NCBI GenBank assembly: GCA_964396685.1
Contig: CAYNFS010000014.1
Span: forward strand, 1 to 31,469
From: CAYNFS01 sp964396685
GTDB taxonomy: Bacteria > Patescibacteriota > Doudnabacteria > UBA920 > 2-01-FULL-46-14
DNA length: 31,469 nt
Direction of reading: 5' to 3'
In this document: in pieces, positions 13,301 through 20,236 of the stretch
Layout of the letters: the number at the start of each line of letters is the position of its first letter
How positions within the stretch are numbered: the stretch's first letter is position 1
Position numbers and translations under genes: made by a program
Notes under the pieces: generated by a model
What the model was told of the DNA's origin: nothing
Databases searched by the model: none
The model's input: only the letters and a program-made list of their open reading frames with translations

Positions 13301-15520
13301 ATGTATCTTAAGAAGCTGGAGATTCACGGGTTTAAGAGCTTTGCCAAAAAGACCTCGTTCGCGTTTGAACCGGGGATCACTTCCATCGTGGGTCCGAACG
13401 GTTCGGGTAAATCCAATCTTGCCGACGCTCTGCGCTGGGTATTTGGCGAGCAATCGCTCAAACTTTTGCGCGGCAAAAAATCCGAAGACGTGATCTTTGC
13501 CGGATCTAGCAAGCGGCCGCGCATGGGAGGAGCCGAAGTCAAAGTCTATTTTGACAATACCGACCATATAATGCCTCTTGACTATCAAGAGGCCGTTATC
13601 GAACGACGGCTTTTTCGCGACGGCAATTCGGAATATTTGATAAATGCAAACCAAGTGCGGCTTTTGGATATTGAAGAACTTCTTGCCAAGTCAGGCTTCG
13701 GCAACACTTCATATTGTGTCATCGGTCAAGGCATGATTGATCAGTTGATCTTGGGAGGAGCGGGAGCGGTGAAAGAACTGGTGGAAGAAGCCGCGCGAAT
13801 CAAGCCCTATTATTTGAAGCGCGAGCGCACTCTGCGCAGGCTCGAGCATACGGAAAACAATCTTTCGCAAGTCAAAGCATTGGTTGCGGAAATTGAGCCA
13901 AGGCTCAAAAGTCTGCGGCGGCAGACAAAAAAACTGGAACGGCGAGCTGATGTCGAAAAAGAGTTGAGTGAAGTGCAGGCCCAATATTACGCCCAGATTT
14001 TTCGGGGGCTTATGGCGCAGATCCGGGAGGTTTCAGGCAAAGAGCAGATTTTTGAGAAACAAATTGCGGAGCTGACCCTGGAGATCAAAAATCTTCGCGA
14101 GTCCATTGAAAAACAGGAGGAAACTTCTGAAACCCAAAGCGAGGCTTATAAAAAATTAAGACGAGACTTGGAAGAAACCCACAAGCAAAAACTGAAAATT
14201 CAGGAAGAGCTGGCGACCATCAAAGGCAAGCTCAAAGTCGAGCCTCCCGCCGTAAGCTCAAACTTGGCCATTGATTGGAGAAAACTCAAAGCTAAATTTC
14301 AAGAAGCCTATCAGCGCCTCAAAGGCCTTATCAAAAGATTTACCGAAGGTGAAGCGTTCCAAGTGGAGAAATTATTTGCGGAGGTTTCAGACATGTTGGA
14401 ATCGGCAGATACCGCTTCCTCGCTTGCCGAGTACGAGCGCGAACGGGTCAAGCTTATCCAAGCGGAAAGCCGCTTCAATCAACAACTCGGCGGACTGATT
14501 GCAAAAATTACCGCCTTGGAGGATGATCTTAAATCCTATACCGACCAGGAAGAACAGGGCAAGCAGCAGCTTTTTGTCAGAGAAAGGCTTTTGCGCAATA
14601 AGCAGGAAACCCTGGTCAAAACTTCAGGGCAAAAAAATCTTCTCTCCATTGAAAAAGCCAAATTGCAAACCAGGAGAGAGGCTTACCAGCAAGAAACTGA
14701 AATTGCGTTAGGAGCAGAGTATGAGAAAAAAATTGCTGAAGTTGACGTCTCGGGCCCCGCGCCTCTTGGGCTTCAGGAAAAAATTATAAGTCTCAAAAAA
14801 CAGCTTGAGATAATCGGCGGAGTTGACGATTTGACAATCCAGGAGCACAAAGAGACCGAAGAGCGGTATCAGTATTTGACCAATCAGACGGCGGATCTTG
14901 AAAAAGGGGTGAAAGATTTAAGACAAGTGATTTCCGAGCTGGACGAGGTGATCAAAAAAGAGTTTGATGAGGCCTATGGCAAAATCTCCGAAAAATTTAG
15001 CGAATATTTCAGGATTTTGTTTGGCGGAGGCAAAGCGGTGATGACAATTCTGCGGGAGAAACAAGACCTCCCCTTTGATTCCCCTCCTCGTGAGGAGGGG
15101 AAGGGGGAGGTCATAGGTGACGAAGATCAGCCCGGCCAAGCCAAGTCCAAACCCGAGATCACCGGCATTGAAATCCGCGCTACGCCGCCCGGCAAAAAAT
15201 TGGCTGGGATTGCGGCGCTTTCCGGAGGCGAGCGGGCGCTTACCTCTATAGCGCTCCTTTGCGCGCTTTTGGCCTCTTATCCTTCGCCTTTTGTGGTGCT
15301 GGACGAAGTGGACGCGGCTCTGGATGAGGCTAACTCCATTCGCTTTGGGAAAATCCTAGAGACCCTGGCGCATAAAACGCAGTTTATAACAGTCACCCAC
15401 AATCGCGAAACCATGCGCCAGTCGCATACGCTTTACGGCGTGACCATGGGCGAGGACGGAGTGAGCAAGGTTTTGTCGCTAAAATTAGAACAAGCGGCGG
15501 TGTATTCTTCGAAAAATTAA
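13301..15520 (+). CDS. smc: SMC chromosome-segregation ATPase, unusually short
   Basis: A 739-residue SMC, against about 1150-1200 in most bacteria. N-terminal head: FKSFAKKTSF, Walker A GPNGSGKSN (31-39) and Q-loop region. Coiled coils follow (about 165-310 and 375-560) around a short non-coiled middle (about 310-375) in place of the usual globular hinge of about 150 residues. C-terminal head: ABC signature LSGGERA (640-646), Walker B VVLDEVDAALDE (D668). The head domains look intact, so it should bind ATP and DNA, but ring geometry must differ. A palindromic 48-base element (15065-15112) is inserted in frame in the C-terminal head. The gene follows rnc. Confidence 0.92.
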   Translation: MYLKKLEIHGFKSFAKKTSFAFEPGITSIVGPNGSGKSNLADALRWVFGEQSLKLLRGKKSEDVIFAGSSKRPRMGGAEVKVYFDNTDHIMPLDYQEAVIERRLFRDGNSEYLINANQVRLLDIEELLAKSGFGNTSYCVIGQGMIDQLILGGAGAVKELVEEAARIKPYYLKRERTLRRLEHTENNLSQVKALVAEIEPRLKSLRRQTKKLERRADVEKELSEVQAQYYAQIFRGLMAQIREVSGKEQIFEKQIAELTLEIKNLRESIEKQEETSETQSEAYKKLRRDLEETHKQKLKIQEELATIKGKLKVEPPAVSSNLAIDWRKLKAKFQEAYQRLKGLIKRFTEGEAFQVEKLFAEVSDMLESADTASSLAEYERERVKLIQAESRFNQQLGGLIAKITALEDDLKSYTDQEEQGKQQLFVRERLLRNKQETLVKTSGQKNLLSIEKAKLQTRREAYQQETEIALGAEYEKKIAEVDVSGPAPLGLQEKIISLKKQLEIIGGVDDLTIQEHKETEERYQYLTNQTADLEKGVKDLRQVISELDEVIKKEFDEAYGKISEKFSEYFRILFGGGKAVMTILREKQDLPFDSPPREEGKGEVIGDEDQPGQAKSKPEITGIEIRATPPGKKLAGIAALSGGERALTSIALLCALLASYPSPFVVLDEVDAALDEANSIRFGKILETLAHKTQFITVTHNRETMRQSHTLYGVTMGEDGVSKVLSLKLEQAAVYSSKN
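15065..15112 (+). repeat. palindromic element inserted in frame in smc
   Basis: GACCTCCCC (15065-15073) pairs with GGGGAGGTC (15104-15112); the inner hairpin is CCCCTCCTC-GT-GAGGAGGGG (15081-15100). The 48 bases equal 16 codons (starting DLPFDSPPREEG) between the coiled coil and the LSGGE region, where a surface loop is expected. A related C-rich hairpin lies between smc and dedA at 15572-15618. Confidence 0.85.
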
Positions 15521-15571
15521 AAATGTAAAACGCAAAGTGCAAAACTACAGCGCAAAATTTAAAACTTTTCT

Positions 15572-15618
15572 ACCCCCACTCTTTCTCCCCCTTATCAAGG
15601 GGGAGATGAAGAGGGGGT
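15572..15618 (+). repeat. C-rich palindromic element between smc and dedA
   Basis: CTCCCCCTT-ATC-AAGGGGGAG (15585-15605) is enclosed by ACCCCC (15572-15577) and GGGGGT (15613-15618). It is 47 bases long, similar to the element inside smc, and could act as a weak terminator of smc transcripts. Confidence 0.7.
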
Positions 15619-15638
15619 GAACTTTACGCTTTTCGCTT

Positions 15639-16289
15639 ATGATTGAGTCAATCCTTTCACTAGTCACGAATTTTGTTATTAACATTATAAGCACATTGGG
15701 CTATCCAGCCGTTACCCTGTTGATGGCCATTGAATCCGCCGCCATTCCCCTTCCCTCGGAAGTGATCATGCCTTTTTCGGGGTTTCTGGTCTCTCAAGGC
15801 CGATTTGGTTTGTATGGGATTGCGCTCGCTGGCGCTTTGGGCTCTGTTTTCGGCTCCTGGGTTACTTATTGGTTGGGCAGATACGGCGGCAGGCCGCTGG
15901 TTGAGCGGTACGGCAAGTACGTTTTGATTTCGCGTAATGATTTAGAAATTTCCGACCGGTTTTTTGCGCGCTTTGGCATGTGGGCGACTTTTCTGGCCAG
16001 AATGATGCCGGTGATAAGAACCTATATTTCCATCCCGGCCGGAATCAGCCGCGTAAAGTTTTGGCCGTTTACAATAGCGTGTTTTATCGGTTCTTTCATC
16101 TGGTCGTATTTTTTGGGCTGGATTGGATTTAAGCTTGGGGAGAATTGGGAATCGTTGCGAGTCATTTTCCGCCAGCTTGACTGGCTCATAATCATTTTGC
16201 TGATTGCTGGCATTGCCTGGTGGATAAGAAGACACATAGTAAGTTCAAAATCCAAAAATCAAAATGCAAAATTATCAACCAAAACTTGA
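15639..16289 (+). CDS. DedA-family membrane protein
   Basis: A 216-residue protein with the DedA/SNARE-associated fold: FIESAAIPLPSE-type motif (AIESAAIPLPSEVIMPFSG, 30-48), a G-rich GSVFGSWVTYWLGRYGG stretch, the FARFG...ARMMPVIRTYISIPAG motif and C-terminal helices. DedA proteins are lipid (undecaprenyl phosphate or phospholipid) flippases or carriers needed for envelope homeostasis. The last ~15 residues (SSKSKNQNAKLSTKT) come from an AT-rich intergenic repeat, suggesting that the original stop was lost and replaced. A second DedA-like gene lies at 19619. Confidence 0.88.
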   Translation: MIESILSLVTNFVINIISTLGYPAVTLLMAIESAAIPLPSEVIMPFSGFLVSQGRFGLYGIALAGALGSVFGSWVTYWLGRYGGRPLVERYGKYVLISRNDLEISDRFFARFGMWATFLARMMPVIRTYISIPAGISRVKFWPFTIACFIGSFIWSYFLGWIGFKLGENWESLRVIFRQLDWLIIILLIAGIAWWIRRHIVSSKSKNQNAKLSTKT

Positions 16290-16291
16290 AA

Positions 16292-16543
16292 ATGATTTAT
16301 TTCACAAAACACGCAACGAACAAATTTGAGATTTTGCGGCGACATAAAGTATACGTGTCAGAGGCACAGGTTATTGAAACTATCAGTAGCCCGGATTTGA
16401 CTGATGAATCACGTTTGCCGTTGTTGATAGCTCAAAAGGCGCTTGACCAAACCCACGTATTGCGGGTAGTATATAAGCAAGAAAACGGCATGATTAGAGT
16501 CATTACTTTTTACCCGGGGAGAAAAAGCCAGTATGAAAAATAA
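16292..16543 (+). CDS. DUF4258-type putative toxin
   Basis: An 83-residue protein starting MIYFTKHATNKFEILRRHKV and ending RVVYKQENGMIRVITFYPGRKSQYEK, the layout of DUF4258 proteins (HA--R plus a C-terminal VIT-Y strand), which are related to RelE/BrnT-like nucleases. The ATG at 16292 is preferred over upstream starts because the preceding residues are repeat-derived. Its end overlaps the next gene by 11 bases, and the DUF2283 partner is a typical companion. A toxin role is inferred from this pairing. Confidence 0.7.
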   Translation: MIYFTKHATNKFEILRRHKVYVSEAQVIETISSPDLTDESRLPLLIAQKALDQTHVLRVVYKQENGMIRVITFYPGRKSQYEK

Positions 16544-16778
16544 GGTTAATAAATCAGCAAAAATTTCATATGAACCGGAGGCTGACGTTTTGTCCTGGGA
16601 AATCACGGGTGAGCCGATTGATTACGCCAAAGAAATCGGCAATGTGGTTGTGCATTTTTCAAAAAAGAATGTTCCGGTGCTGGTAGAGATTTTGGAGGCT
16701 ACAAAGTTTTTGACTAGGGCCCGAAGACTTTTGGGAGAAACCCCTCGAGTCAAAAGAATCAGCCCGGCTTTTGGCTAG
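16533..16778 (+). CDS. DUF2283-family protein, putative antitoxin
   Basis: An 81-residue protein with the DUF2283 start KISYEPEADVLSWEITGEPIDYAKEIGNVVVHFSKKNVPVLVEILEA: a small beta domain around the YEPEADVL motif. It is commonly encoded after DUF4258 or similar small toxins and is presumed to be the antitoxin. It overlaps the upstream gene by 11 bases, so expression is coupled. The C-terminus (LLGETPRVKRISPAFG) is basic and may contact nucleic acid. Confidence 0.7.
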   Translation: MKNKVNKSAKISYEPEADVLSWEITGEPIDYAKEIGNVVVHFSKKNVPVLVEILEATKFLTRARRLLGETPRVKRISPAFG

Positions 16779-16836
16779 AAACAAAAAAAGAGCCCGTGGT
16801 GCTTTGACAAACTTGCATCAGGGCGGAGAAAAGCGG

Positions 16837-17052
16837 CTATCGTGGAAGCACAACTTCCCTCAGAGGGTTGCCCTCCCGGTCAACCACGATCAGTCGGTTG
16901 CCCTCGAGGGTTTCCTCGTGCACCAGACTTAGCATGCCCAGGCTGAGTCGCAGAAGGTAGGTGAGAGAAACACCCGTACTTTTGGCCAGCCCGGCCAAGT
17001 CATCATGGCCTTCCTTTGTCATTCGAATGGACAAGCGCTTAACCTTTTTCAT
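16837..17052 (-). CDS. ribbon-helix-helix (CopG/Arc-like) regulator
   Basis: A 71-residue protein on the minus strand: MKKVKRLSIRMTKEGHDDLAGLAKSTGVSLTYLLRLSLG matches a ribbon (RLSIRM) followed by two helices, as in Arc/CopG repressors, with a short beta-rich tail (RLIVVDREGNPLREVVLP). Start supported by GGGAGGT a few bases upstream. It is GC-rich and divergent to the DUF433/DUF5615 pair; the intergenic region carries a TTGAC-N6-GTCAA dyad that it could bind. It may be an orphan antitoxin or the local regulator. Confidence 0.7.
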   Translation of the reverse strand: MKKVKRLSIRMTKEGHDDLAGLAKSTGVSLTYLLRLSLGMLSLVHEETLEGNRLIVVDREGNPLREVVLPR

Positions 17053-17083
17053 GATTACCTCCCTTTTGAGTCAGACTAACAAT

Positions 17084-17117
17084 CAGTTGACCTCAAAGTC
17101 AAGACCTGATAAGCTGT
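17084..17117 (+). promoter_or_regulatory. DUF433 promoter with TTGAC-N6-GTCAA dyad
   Basis: TTGACC (17087-17092), a 17-base spacer and TAAGCT (17110-17115). The dyad TTGAC (17087-17091) / GTCAA (17098-17102) covers the -35. Start expected near 17122, eight bases before the DUF433 ATG. This block is nearly repeated at 17771-17804 before rpsP. Confidence 0.65.
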
Positions 17118-17129
17118 TATCAAGCAGAT

Positions 17130-17360
17130 ATGAAAAACAACCGGGTTATCGTAAATCCGAAGATAATGCGCGGCAAGCCGGTTATTAGAGGCACTCGAAT
17201 ACCGGTATATGTTATTTTGAATCTTTTGGCAGAAGGTTACGACGTAAAAAAGATTATCGAGGAATATCCTGATCTCACCCGAGCCGATATCTTGGCGGCT
17301 GCGAAGTACGCTTCACAAATTACTAGTTTTGAAGATCACAGAGAGCTAGCTCTTTCTTGA
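17130..17360 (+). CDS. DUF433-family antitoxin
   Basis: A 76-residue protein with the DUF433 hallmark: VIVNPKIMRGKPVIRGTRIPVYVILNLLAEG followed by EYPDLTRADILAAAKYA, a helix-turn-helix of the MerR/homeodomain-like antitoxin group. It is followed after 10 bases by a DUF5615 PIN-like gene, a well-known pairing in which this protein neutralises the nuclease and probably represses the operon. The near-leaderless promoter has a dyad on its -35. Confidence 0.85.
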   Translation: MKNNRVIVNPKIMRGKPVIRGTRIPVYVILNLLAEGYDVKKIIEEYPDLTRADILAAAKYASQITSFEDHRELALS

Positions 17361-17370
17361 GAGCATCGCA

Positions 17371-17739
17371 ATGGCTAAATTTCTCATTGACGAGAATCTT
17401 TCTCCTGCCATTGCTTTTTATTTGCACAAATCCGGCTACAAAGCCAAGGCAGTTCGGGATACCGGATTAAAAGGAGAATCAGATGAGATTATCTTAAACT
17501 TTGCAGCAGCAGGAGGCTGGGTAATAATCACAGGGGACATCGAATTTGGGAGATTTTTTTACGAAAGGCTTGGAGAAATAAGCGTGATAGTAATACGCAG
17601 TCATTCGCAGAATATATCAGCGGTGTTAAAAATTCTAGCAGATTTAAATAAACGAAATATCCTGAAGCGATTGCCTGCAAAGCACTTTCTGGTCACGGCG
17701 ACCCATGGTACAGTTCGCACCAGAAAGTATGGGAAATAA
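17371..17739 (+). CDS. DUF5615 PIN-like toxin
   Basis: A 122-residue protein: FLIDENLSPAIAFYLHKSGYKAKAVRDTGLKGESDEIILNFAAAGGWVIITGDIEFG gives the acidic PIN-like active site, with the DEN Asp early, the E/D of SDEIIL and the TGDIEFG Asp later. PIN-like toxins are metal-dependent RNases, often cutting tRNA or mRNA. The DUF433 gene upstream is the expected antitoxin. Its end is followed by an AAAAAAGAGCCCGT motif that also occurs at about 16785. Confidence 0.85.
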   Translation: MAKFLIDENLSPAIAFYLHKSGYKAKAVRDTGLKGESDEIILNFAAAGGWVIITGDIEFGRFFYERLGEISVIVIRSHSQNISAVLKILADLNKRNILKRLPAKHFLVTATHGTVRTRKYGK

Positions 17740-17770
17740 AAAAGAGCCCGTTGTATCTCCAGCTTGGAAA

Positions 17771-17804
17771 CAGTTGACCGGGAAGTCAAGGCCTGCTAAG
17801 CTAC
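17771..17804 (+). promoter_or_regulatory. rpsP promoter, near-copy of the DUF433 promoter
   Basis: TTGACC (17774-17779), 17 bases, TAAGCT (17797-17802), with the same TTGAC-N6-GTCAA dyad (17774-17789). Start expected near 17809, three bases before the rpsP ATG: effectively leaderless. Confidence 0.65.
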
Positions 17805-17811
17805 TTCCATT

Positions 17812-18168
17812 ATGCTAATCATCAGACTACAACGAGTGGGACGGAAAAATCAGCCGGCTTTTCGCATTGTGCTGGCCGAGAAGCACCGGGCCGTCAAAAA
17901 ACTGGCAGTTGAGATTCTGGGGCATTATAATCCCAGCACCAAAGAATTTGGCGTCAAAAATCCGGAGCGCGTCAAGTACTGGATCGAGAAGCGCGTCGAA
18001 ATATCCCCCACCGTGCATAATCTTTTTATTGACAAAGGGCTTTTGGAGGCACAAAAGGTCAAGGCTTGGAAACCGAAAGCCAAAAAGGCCGAAGGAACGG
18101 CTCAAGCGGAGAAGTCGGTTGAAGCCAAAGCAGAAGTGGTTCCAGAGGCGAAGGCAGAAAACTCCTAA
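17812..18168 (+). CDS. rpsP: 30S ribosomal protein bS16
   Basis: A 118-residue protein: MLIIRLQRVGRKNQPAFRIVLAEKHRAVKK and ILGHYNPSTKEF are the S16 signatures, with VKYWIEKRVEISPTVHNLFIDKGLL completing the 80-residue core. A Lys/Ala/Glu-rich tail of about 35 residues follows, as in several CPR S16 proteins. S16 is an early 30S assembly protein. The gene starts the rpsP-KH-trmD-rplS group. A strong promoter ends three bases before the expected transcription start. Confidence 0.96.
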   Translation: MLIIRLQRVGRKNQPAFRIVLAEKHRAVKKLAVEILGHYNPSTKEFGVKNPERVKYWIEKRVEISPTVHNLFIDKGLLEAQKVKAWKPKAKKAEGTAQAEKSVEAKAEVVPEAKAENS

Positions 18169-18208
18169 TTCCTATAGGTCAATTAGGTTAATTAGAAATT
18201 TGCAGACA

Positions 18209-18237
18209 TTGACATACGAGACAGCTTTTGCTAGTTT
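18209..18237 (+). promoter_or_regulatory. promoter upstream of the KH-domain gene
   Basis: TTGACA (18209-18214), 17 bases, TAGTTT (18232-18237). A leader of about 113 bases follows and contains the hairpin described at 18273-18302. Confidence 0.55.
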
Positions 18238-18272
18238 AGAGTCAGTTCTTTCAAACAAAGAATCGCCAGTTC

Positions 18273-18302
18273 ACCCCCACACCAAAAATTTGGTGAGGGG
18301 GT
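18273..18302 (+). repeat. C-rich palindromic element in the KH-gene leader
   Basis: ACCCCC-A-CACCAAA (from 18273) pairs with TTTGGTG-A-GGGGGT around AA, a near-perfect 14-base hairpin. It resembles the other C-rich elements in this window and lies in the leader of the KH-domain gene. Confidence 0.7.
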
Positions 18303-18356
18303 AAAGGTCGTAATCCTGGCATTATTGTTAACCAGTAATACTCAAGCAACTCTAAC

Positions 18357-18683
18357 ATGGCCGAGCAAGATGTTCAGTTCGTGGAGTACGTCGTAAAAAC
18401 ACTCGTTGATCATCCCGACGATGTGAAAACCGACAGAACGGTTGACGAAATGGGAGTGCTCATCAGCCTGCATCTCAACCCCGAAGATATGGGACAGGTG
18501 ATTGGCAGATCAGGGCAGACTGCCAAAGCCATCCGCACTCTTTTGCGGGTAGTGGGTGCCAAGCATAAGGCCCGGGTCAATCTCAAGATTGTTGAGCCCG
18601 AAGGAAGCACTAGAGGGCCAAGAGCTCCTAGAGCATCCTCGAGCGAAGAAGCTCCCGACGCGATGGAAGATTTCAAGTTATAA
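18357..18683 (+). CDS. khpA: KH-domain RNA-binding protein (KhpA-like)
   Basis: A 108-residue protein with a single type II KH domain: LVDHPDDVKTDRTVDEMGVLISLHLNPEDMGQVIGRSGQTAKAIRTLLRVVG, including the GRSG loop that holds RNA. KhpA pairs with KhpB in many bacteria to bind small RNAs and mRNAs and influence cell division. The tail after about residue 85 is a low-complexity RGPRAPRASSSEEAPDAMEDF acidic/basic stretch. It sits between rpsP and trmD, its conserved place. A terminator follows. Confidence 0.93.
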   Translation: MAEQDVQFVEYVVKTLVDHPDDVKTDRTVDEMGVLISLHLNPEDMGQVIGRSGQTAKAIRTLLRVVGAKHKARVNLKIVEPEGSTRGPRAPRASSSEEAPDAMEDFKL

Positions 18684-18695
18684 TTTCCAAAAAAT

Positions 18696-18722
18696 AAACC
18701 CCCGGCAACCCCGGGGGTTTTT
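18696..18722 (+). terminator. Rho-independent terminator after khpA
   Basis: CCCCCGG (18699-18705) pairs with CCGGGGG (18711-18717), with flanking A/T pairs and a T-run. Confidence 0.9.
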
Positions 18723-18727
18723 AGTAT

Positions 18728-18735
18728 GCTACAAT
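18728..18735 (+). promoter_or_regulatory. trmD: extended -10 promoter of trmD, leaderless
   Basis: TG-C-TACAAT (TACAAT at 18730-18735) is an extended -10 element. Transcription would start at about 18742, the A of the trmD ATG. No good -35 is present because the khpA terminator occupies that region. Confidence 0.5.
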
Positions 18736-18741
18736 GCTGTT

Positions 18742-19512
18742 ATGAGGTTTGATATTTTAACAATTTTCCCTGATATTTTCTCCGCCAAAGGCGGATATTT
18801 TTCCCGTTCGCTGATGGCAAGAGCCCAGAAGAAGCGGCTGATTAAAATAGTCGCTCATGATTTGCGAAGATACGCGAAAGATAAACATAAAACCGTGGAC
18901 GATCGCCCCTATGGCGGAGGAGTGGGGATGGTGATGAAGGTGGATGTCGTTTTCAAGGCTTTGACAGCCTTGAAAAAAATTCCAAATTCCAAATTCCAAA
19001 TCACAAACCCCGAAGGAGACGTTTCGCGTCCCTACGGGGCAGGCAAACTCCAAATACAAAATACTAAATACCAAACCCGGACGATTCTTTTGACGCCACA
19101 GGGCAAGGTTTTCAATCAGAAAACTGCAAAACGGTTGGCAAAGTATGATCGCTTGATTTTGGTCTCTGGCCGTTATGAAGGATATGATGAGCGAATCAGA
19201 AAGCTGGCAGATGAAGAAATTTCCATTGGCGATTATGTGCTCACAGGCGGGGAGCTCCCGGTAATGGTCGTGGTTGACGCTGTGGCAAGATTGGTCCCGG
19301 GCGTCGTGGGTAAAGAACAATCGCTTGCGGAAGAATCTTTTTCAAAAAATCTTTTGGAGTATCCGCAGTACACAAGACCCGCAGTATTTCGCAACATGAA
19401 AGTACCGAAAGTCTTGCTTTCGGGAGATCATAAAAAGATAAGAGAATGGCGAGAAAAAGAGGCTATACAAAGGACGAAACGCCGCCGACCAGACTTGCTA
19501 AAAAATTTCTAA
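18742..19512 (+). CDS. trmD: tRNA (guanine-N1)-methyltransferase TrmD with repeat-derived insertions
   Basis: A 256-residue SPOUT methyltransferase that makes m1G37 in tRNAs and prevents frameshifting. Core motifs: FDILTIFPDIF, DDRPYGGGVGMVMKVD, ILLTPQGKVFNQ, the knot GRYEGYDERIRKLADEEISIGDYVLTGGELPVMVVVDAVARL-PGVVG, and SLLEYPQYTRP-type C-terminal segment. A ~33-residue insertion (KFQITNPEGDVSRPYGAGKLQIQ within it, 18978-19077) interrupts the loop between ALTALK and RTILLTPQG. It is encoded by AAATTCC repeats around a CCCCG/CGGGG hairpin. A TCCGCC-AAA-GGCGGA unit lies in codons 14-18. The start ATG at 18742 fits the motif and the promoter. Confidence 0.96.
   Translation: MRFDILTIFPDIFSAKGGYFSRSLMARAQKKRLIKIVAHDLRRYAKDKHKTVDDRPYGGGVGMVMKVDVVFKALTALKKIPNSKFQITNPEGDVSRPYGAGKLQIQNTKYQTRTILLTPQGKVFNQKTAKRLAKYDRLILVSGRYEGYDERIRKLADEEISIGDYVLTGGELPVMVVVDAVARLVPGVVGKEQSLAEESFSKNLLEYPQYTRPAVFRNMKVPKVLLSGDHKKIREWREKEAIQRTKRRRPDLLKNF
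18978..19077 (+). repeat. repeat insertion within trmD
   Basis: Tandem AATTCC/AAATTCC units flank a hairpin: CCCCG (19008-19012) with CGGGG (19035-19039) and GACG (19018-19021) with CGTC (19027-19030). The length is close to a multiple of three and the frame is kept. Confidence 0.75.
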
Positions 19513-19618
19513 TTAACCTAATTGATCTAATTTCTAAACAATGACTAATGCCGAAATGACTAAATTGGGAAATTGGGATTTGTTTAGGTCAATTAGAAAT
19601 TAGGAATTAGGAATTCTC
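19505..19618 (+). repeat. AT-rich inverted repeat between trmD and dedA
   Basis: CTAATT/ATTTCTAAACAA units on the left are mirrored by TTGTTTAGG/AATTAGAAATTAGG on the right, an imperfect long hairpin like those at 12426 and 20980. No gene is seen in it. Confidence 0.6.
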
Positions 19619-20236
19619 ATGAATGATCTTCATCCCATCCTCCAATTCATCTCCACCTACGGTTACTGGATTGCCATTCCGATCATGATTTTCGAGGGGC
19701 CGGTCATTACGATTGTGATGGGGTTTTTGGCATCTTTGGGGCTTTTTAACATATTGATAGTGATTGCGTTGGGCGCGATTTCGGATCTCATTTCAGATTT
19801 GATTTATTATTGGTCTGGCTATCACGGAGGGCCGAGAGTTTTGGAGAAACTCAAAATTCCGCAAGTGCATCAAAATAATTCTTTGCAAGAACTCAAAGAG
19901 CGATTCGAAAAGCATCCCGGCAAAATTTTTTTTGGCGTCAAGGTGCTCACCGGGCTTGCTCACAGCACTTTTGTATTGGCGGGAGTAACCCGGGTAAATT
20001 ACGGAAAAATTTTGAGATATTCTGTGCCAGGCGGACTGATTTGGAGCACGGGTCTCGCGGTTCTGGGATATTACTTTGGAAAAAACGCCACTGATATTAG
20101 TAAACTTCTGACCCGAACCGGAATAATTTTGTTTTCCGCGCTGGCGGCGGTTTTATTTTATAAATTCTGGTTTGGGAAATATATTGCCCGAAAGTATGCG
20201 GTATGGAAGGAAAGGAACAATGGGAATCAAAATTGA
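19619..20236 (+). CDS. DedA-like membrane protein
   Basis: A 205-residue protein with a divergent DedA layout: hydrophobic segments at about 10-30, 32-60, an amphipathic loop, then GKIFFGVKVLTGLAHSTFVLAGVTRVNYGKIL that mirrors the F-GR--P--R---A motif, and two C-terminal helices. IFEGPVITIVMGFLAS resembles the E-P--P motif of DedA but lacks the central proline. Envelope lipid transport is the family role. It overlaps the rluD gene by 17 bases. Confidence 0.78.
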   Translation: MNDLHPILQFISTYGYWIAIPIMIFEGPVITIVMGFLASLGLFNILIVIALGAISDLISDLIYYWSGYHGGPRVLEKLKIPQVHQNNSLQELKERFEKHPGKIFFGVKVLTGLAHSTFVLAGVTRVNYGKILRYSVPGGLIWSTGLAVLGYYFGKNATDISKLLTRTGIILFSALAAVLFYKFWFGKYIARKYAVWKERNNGNQN

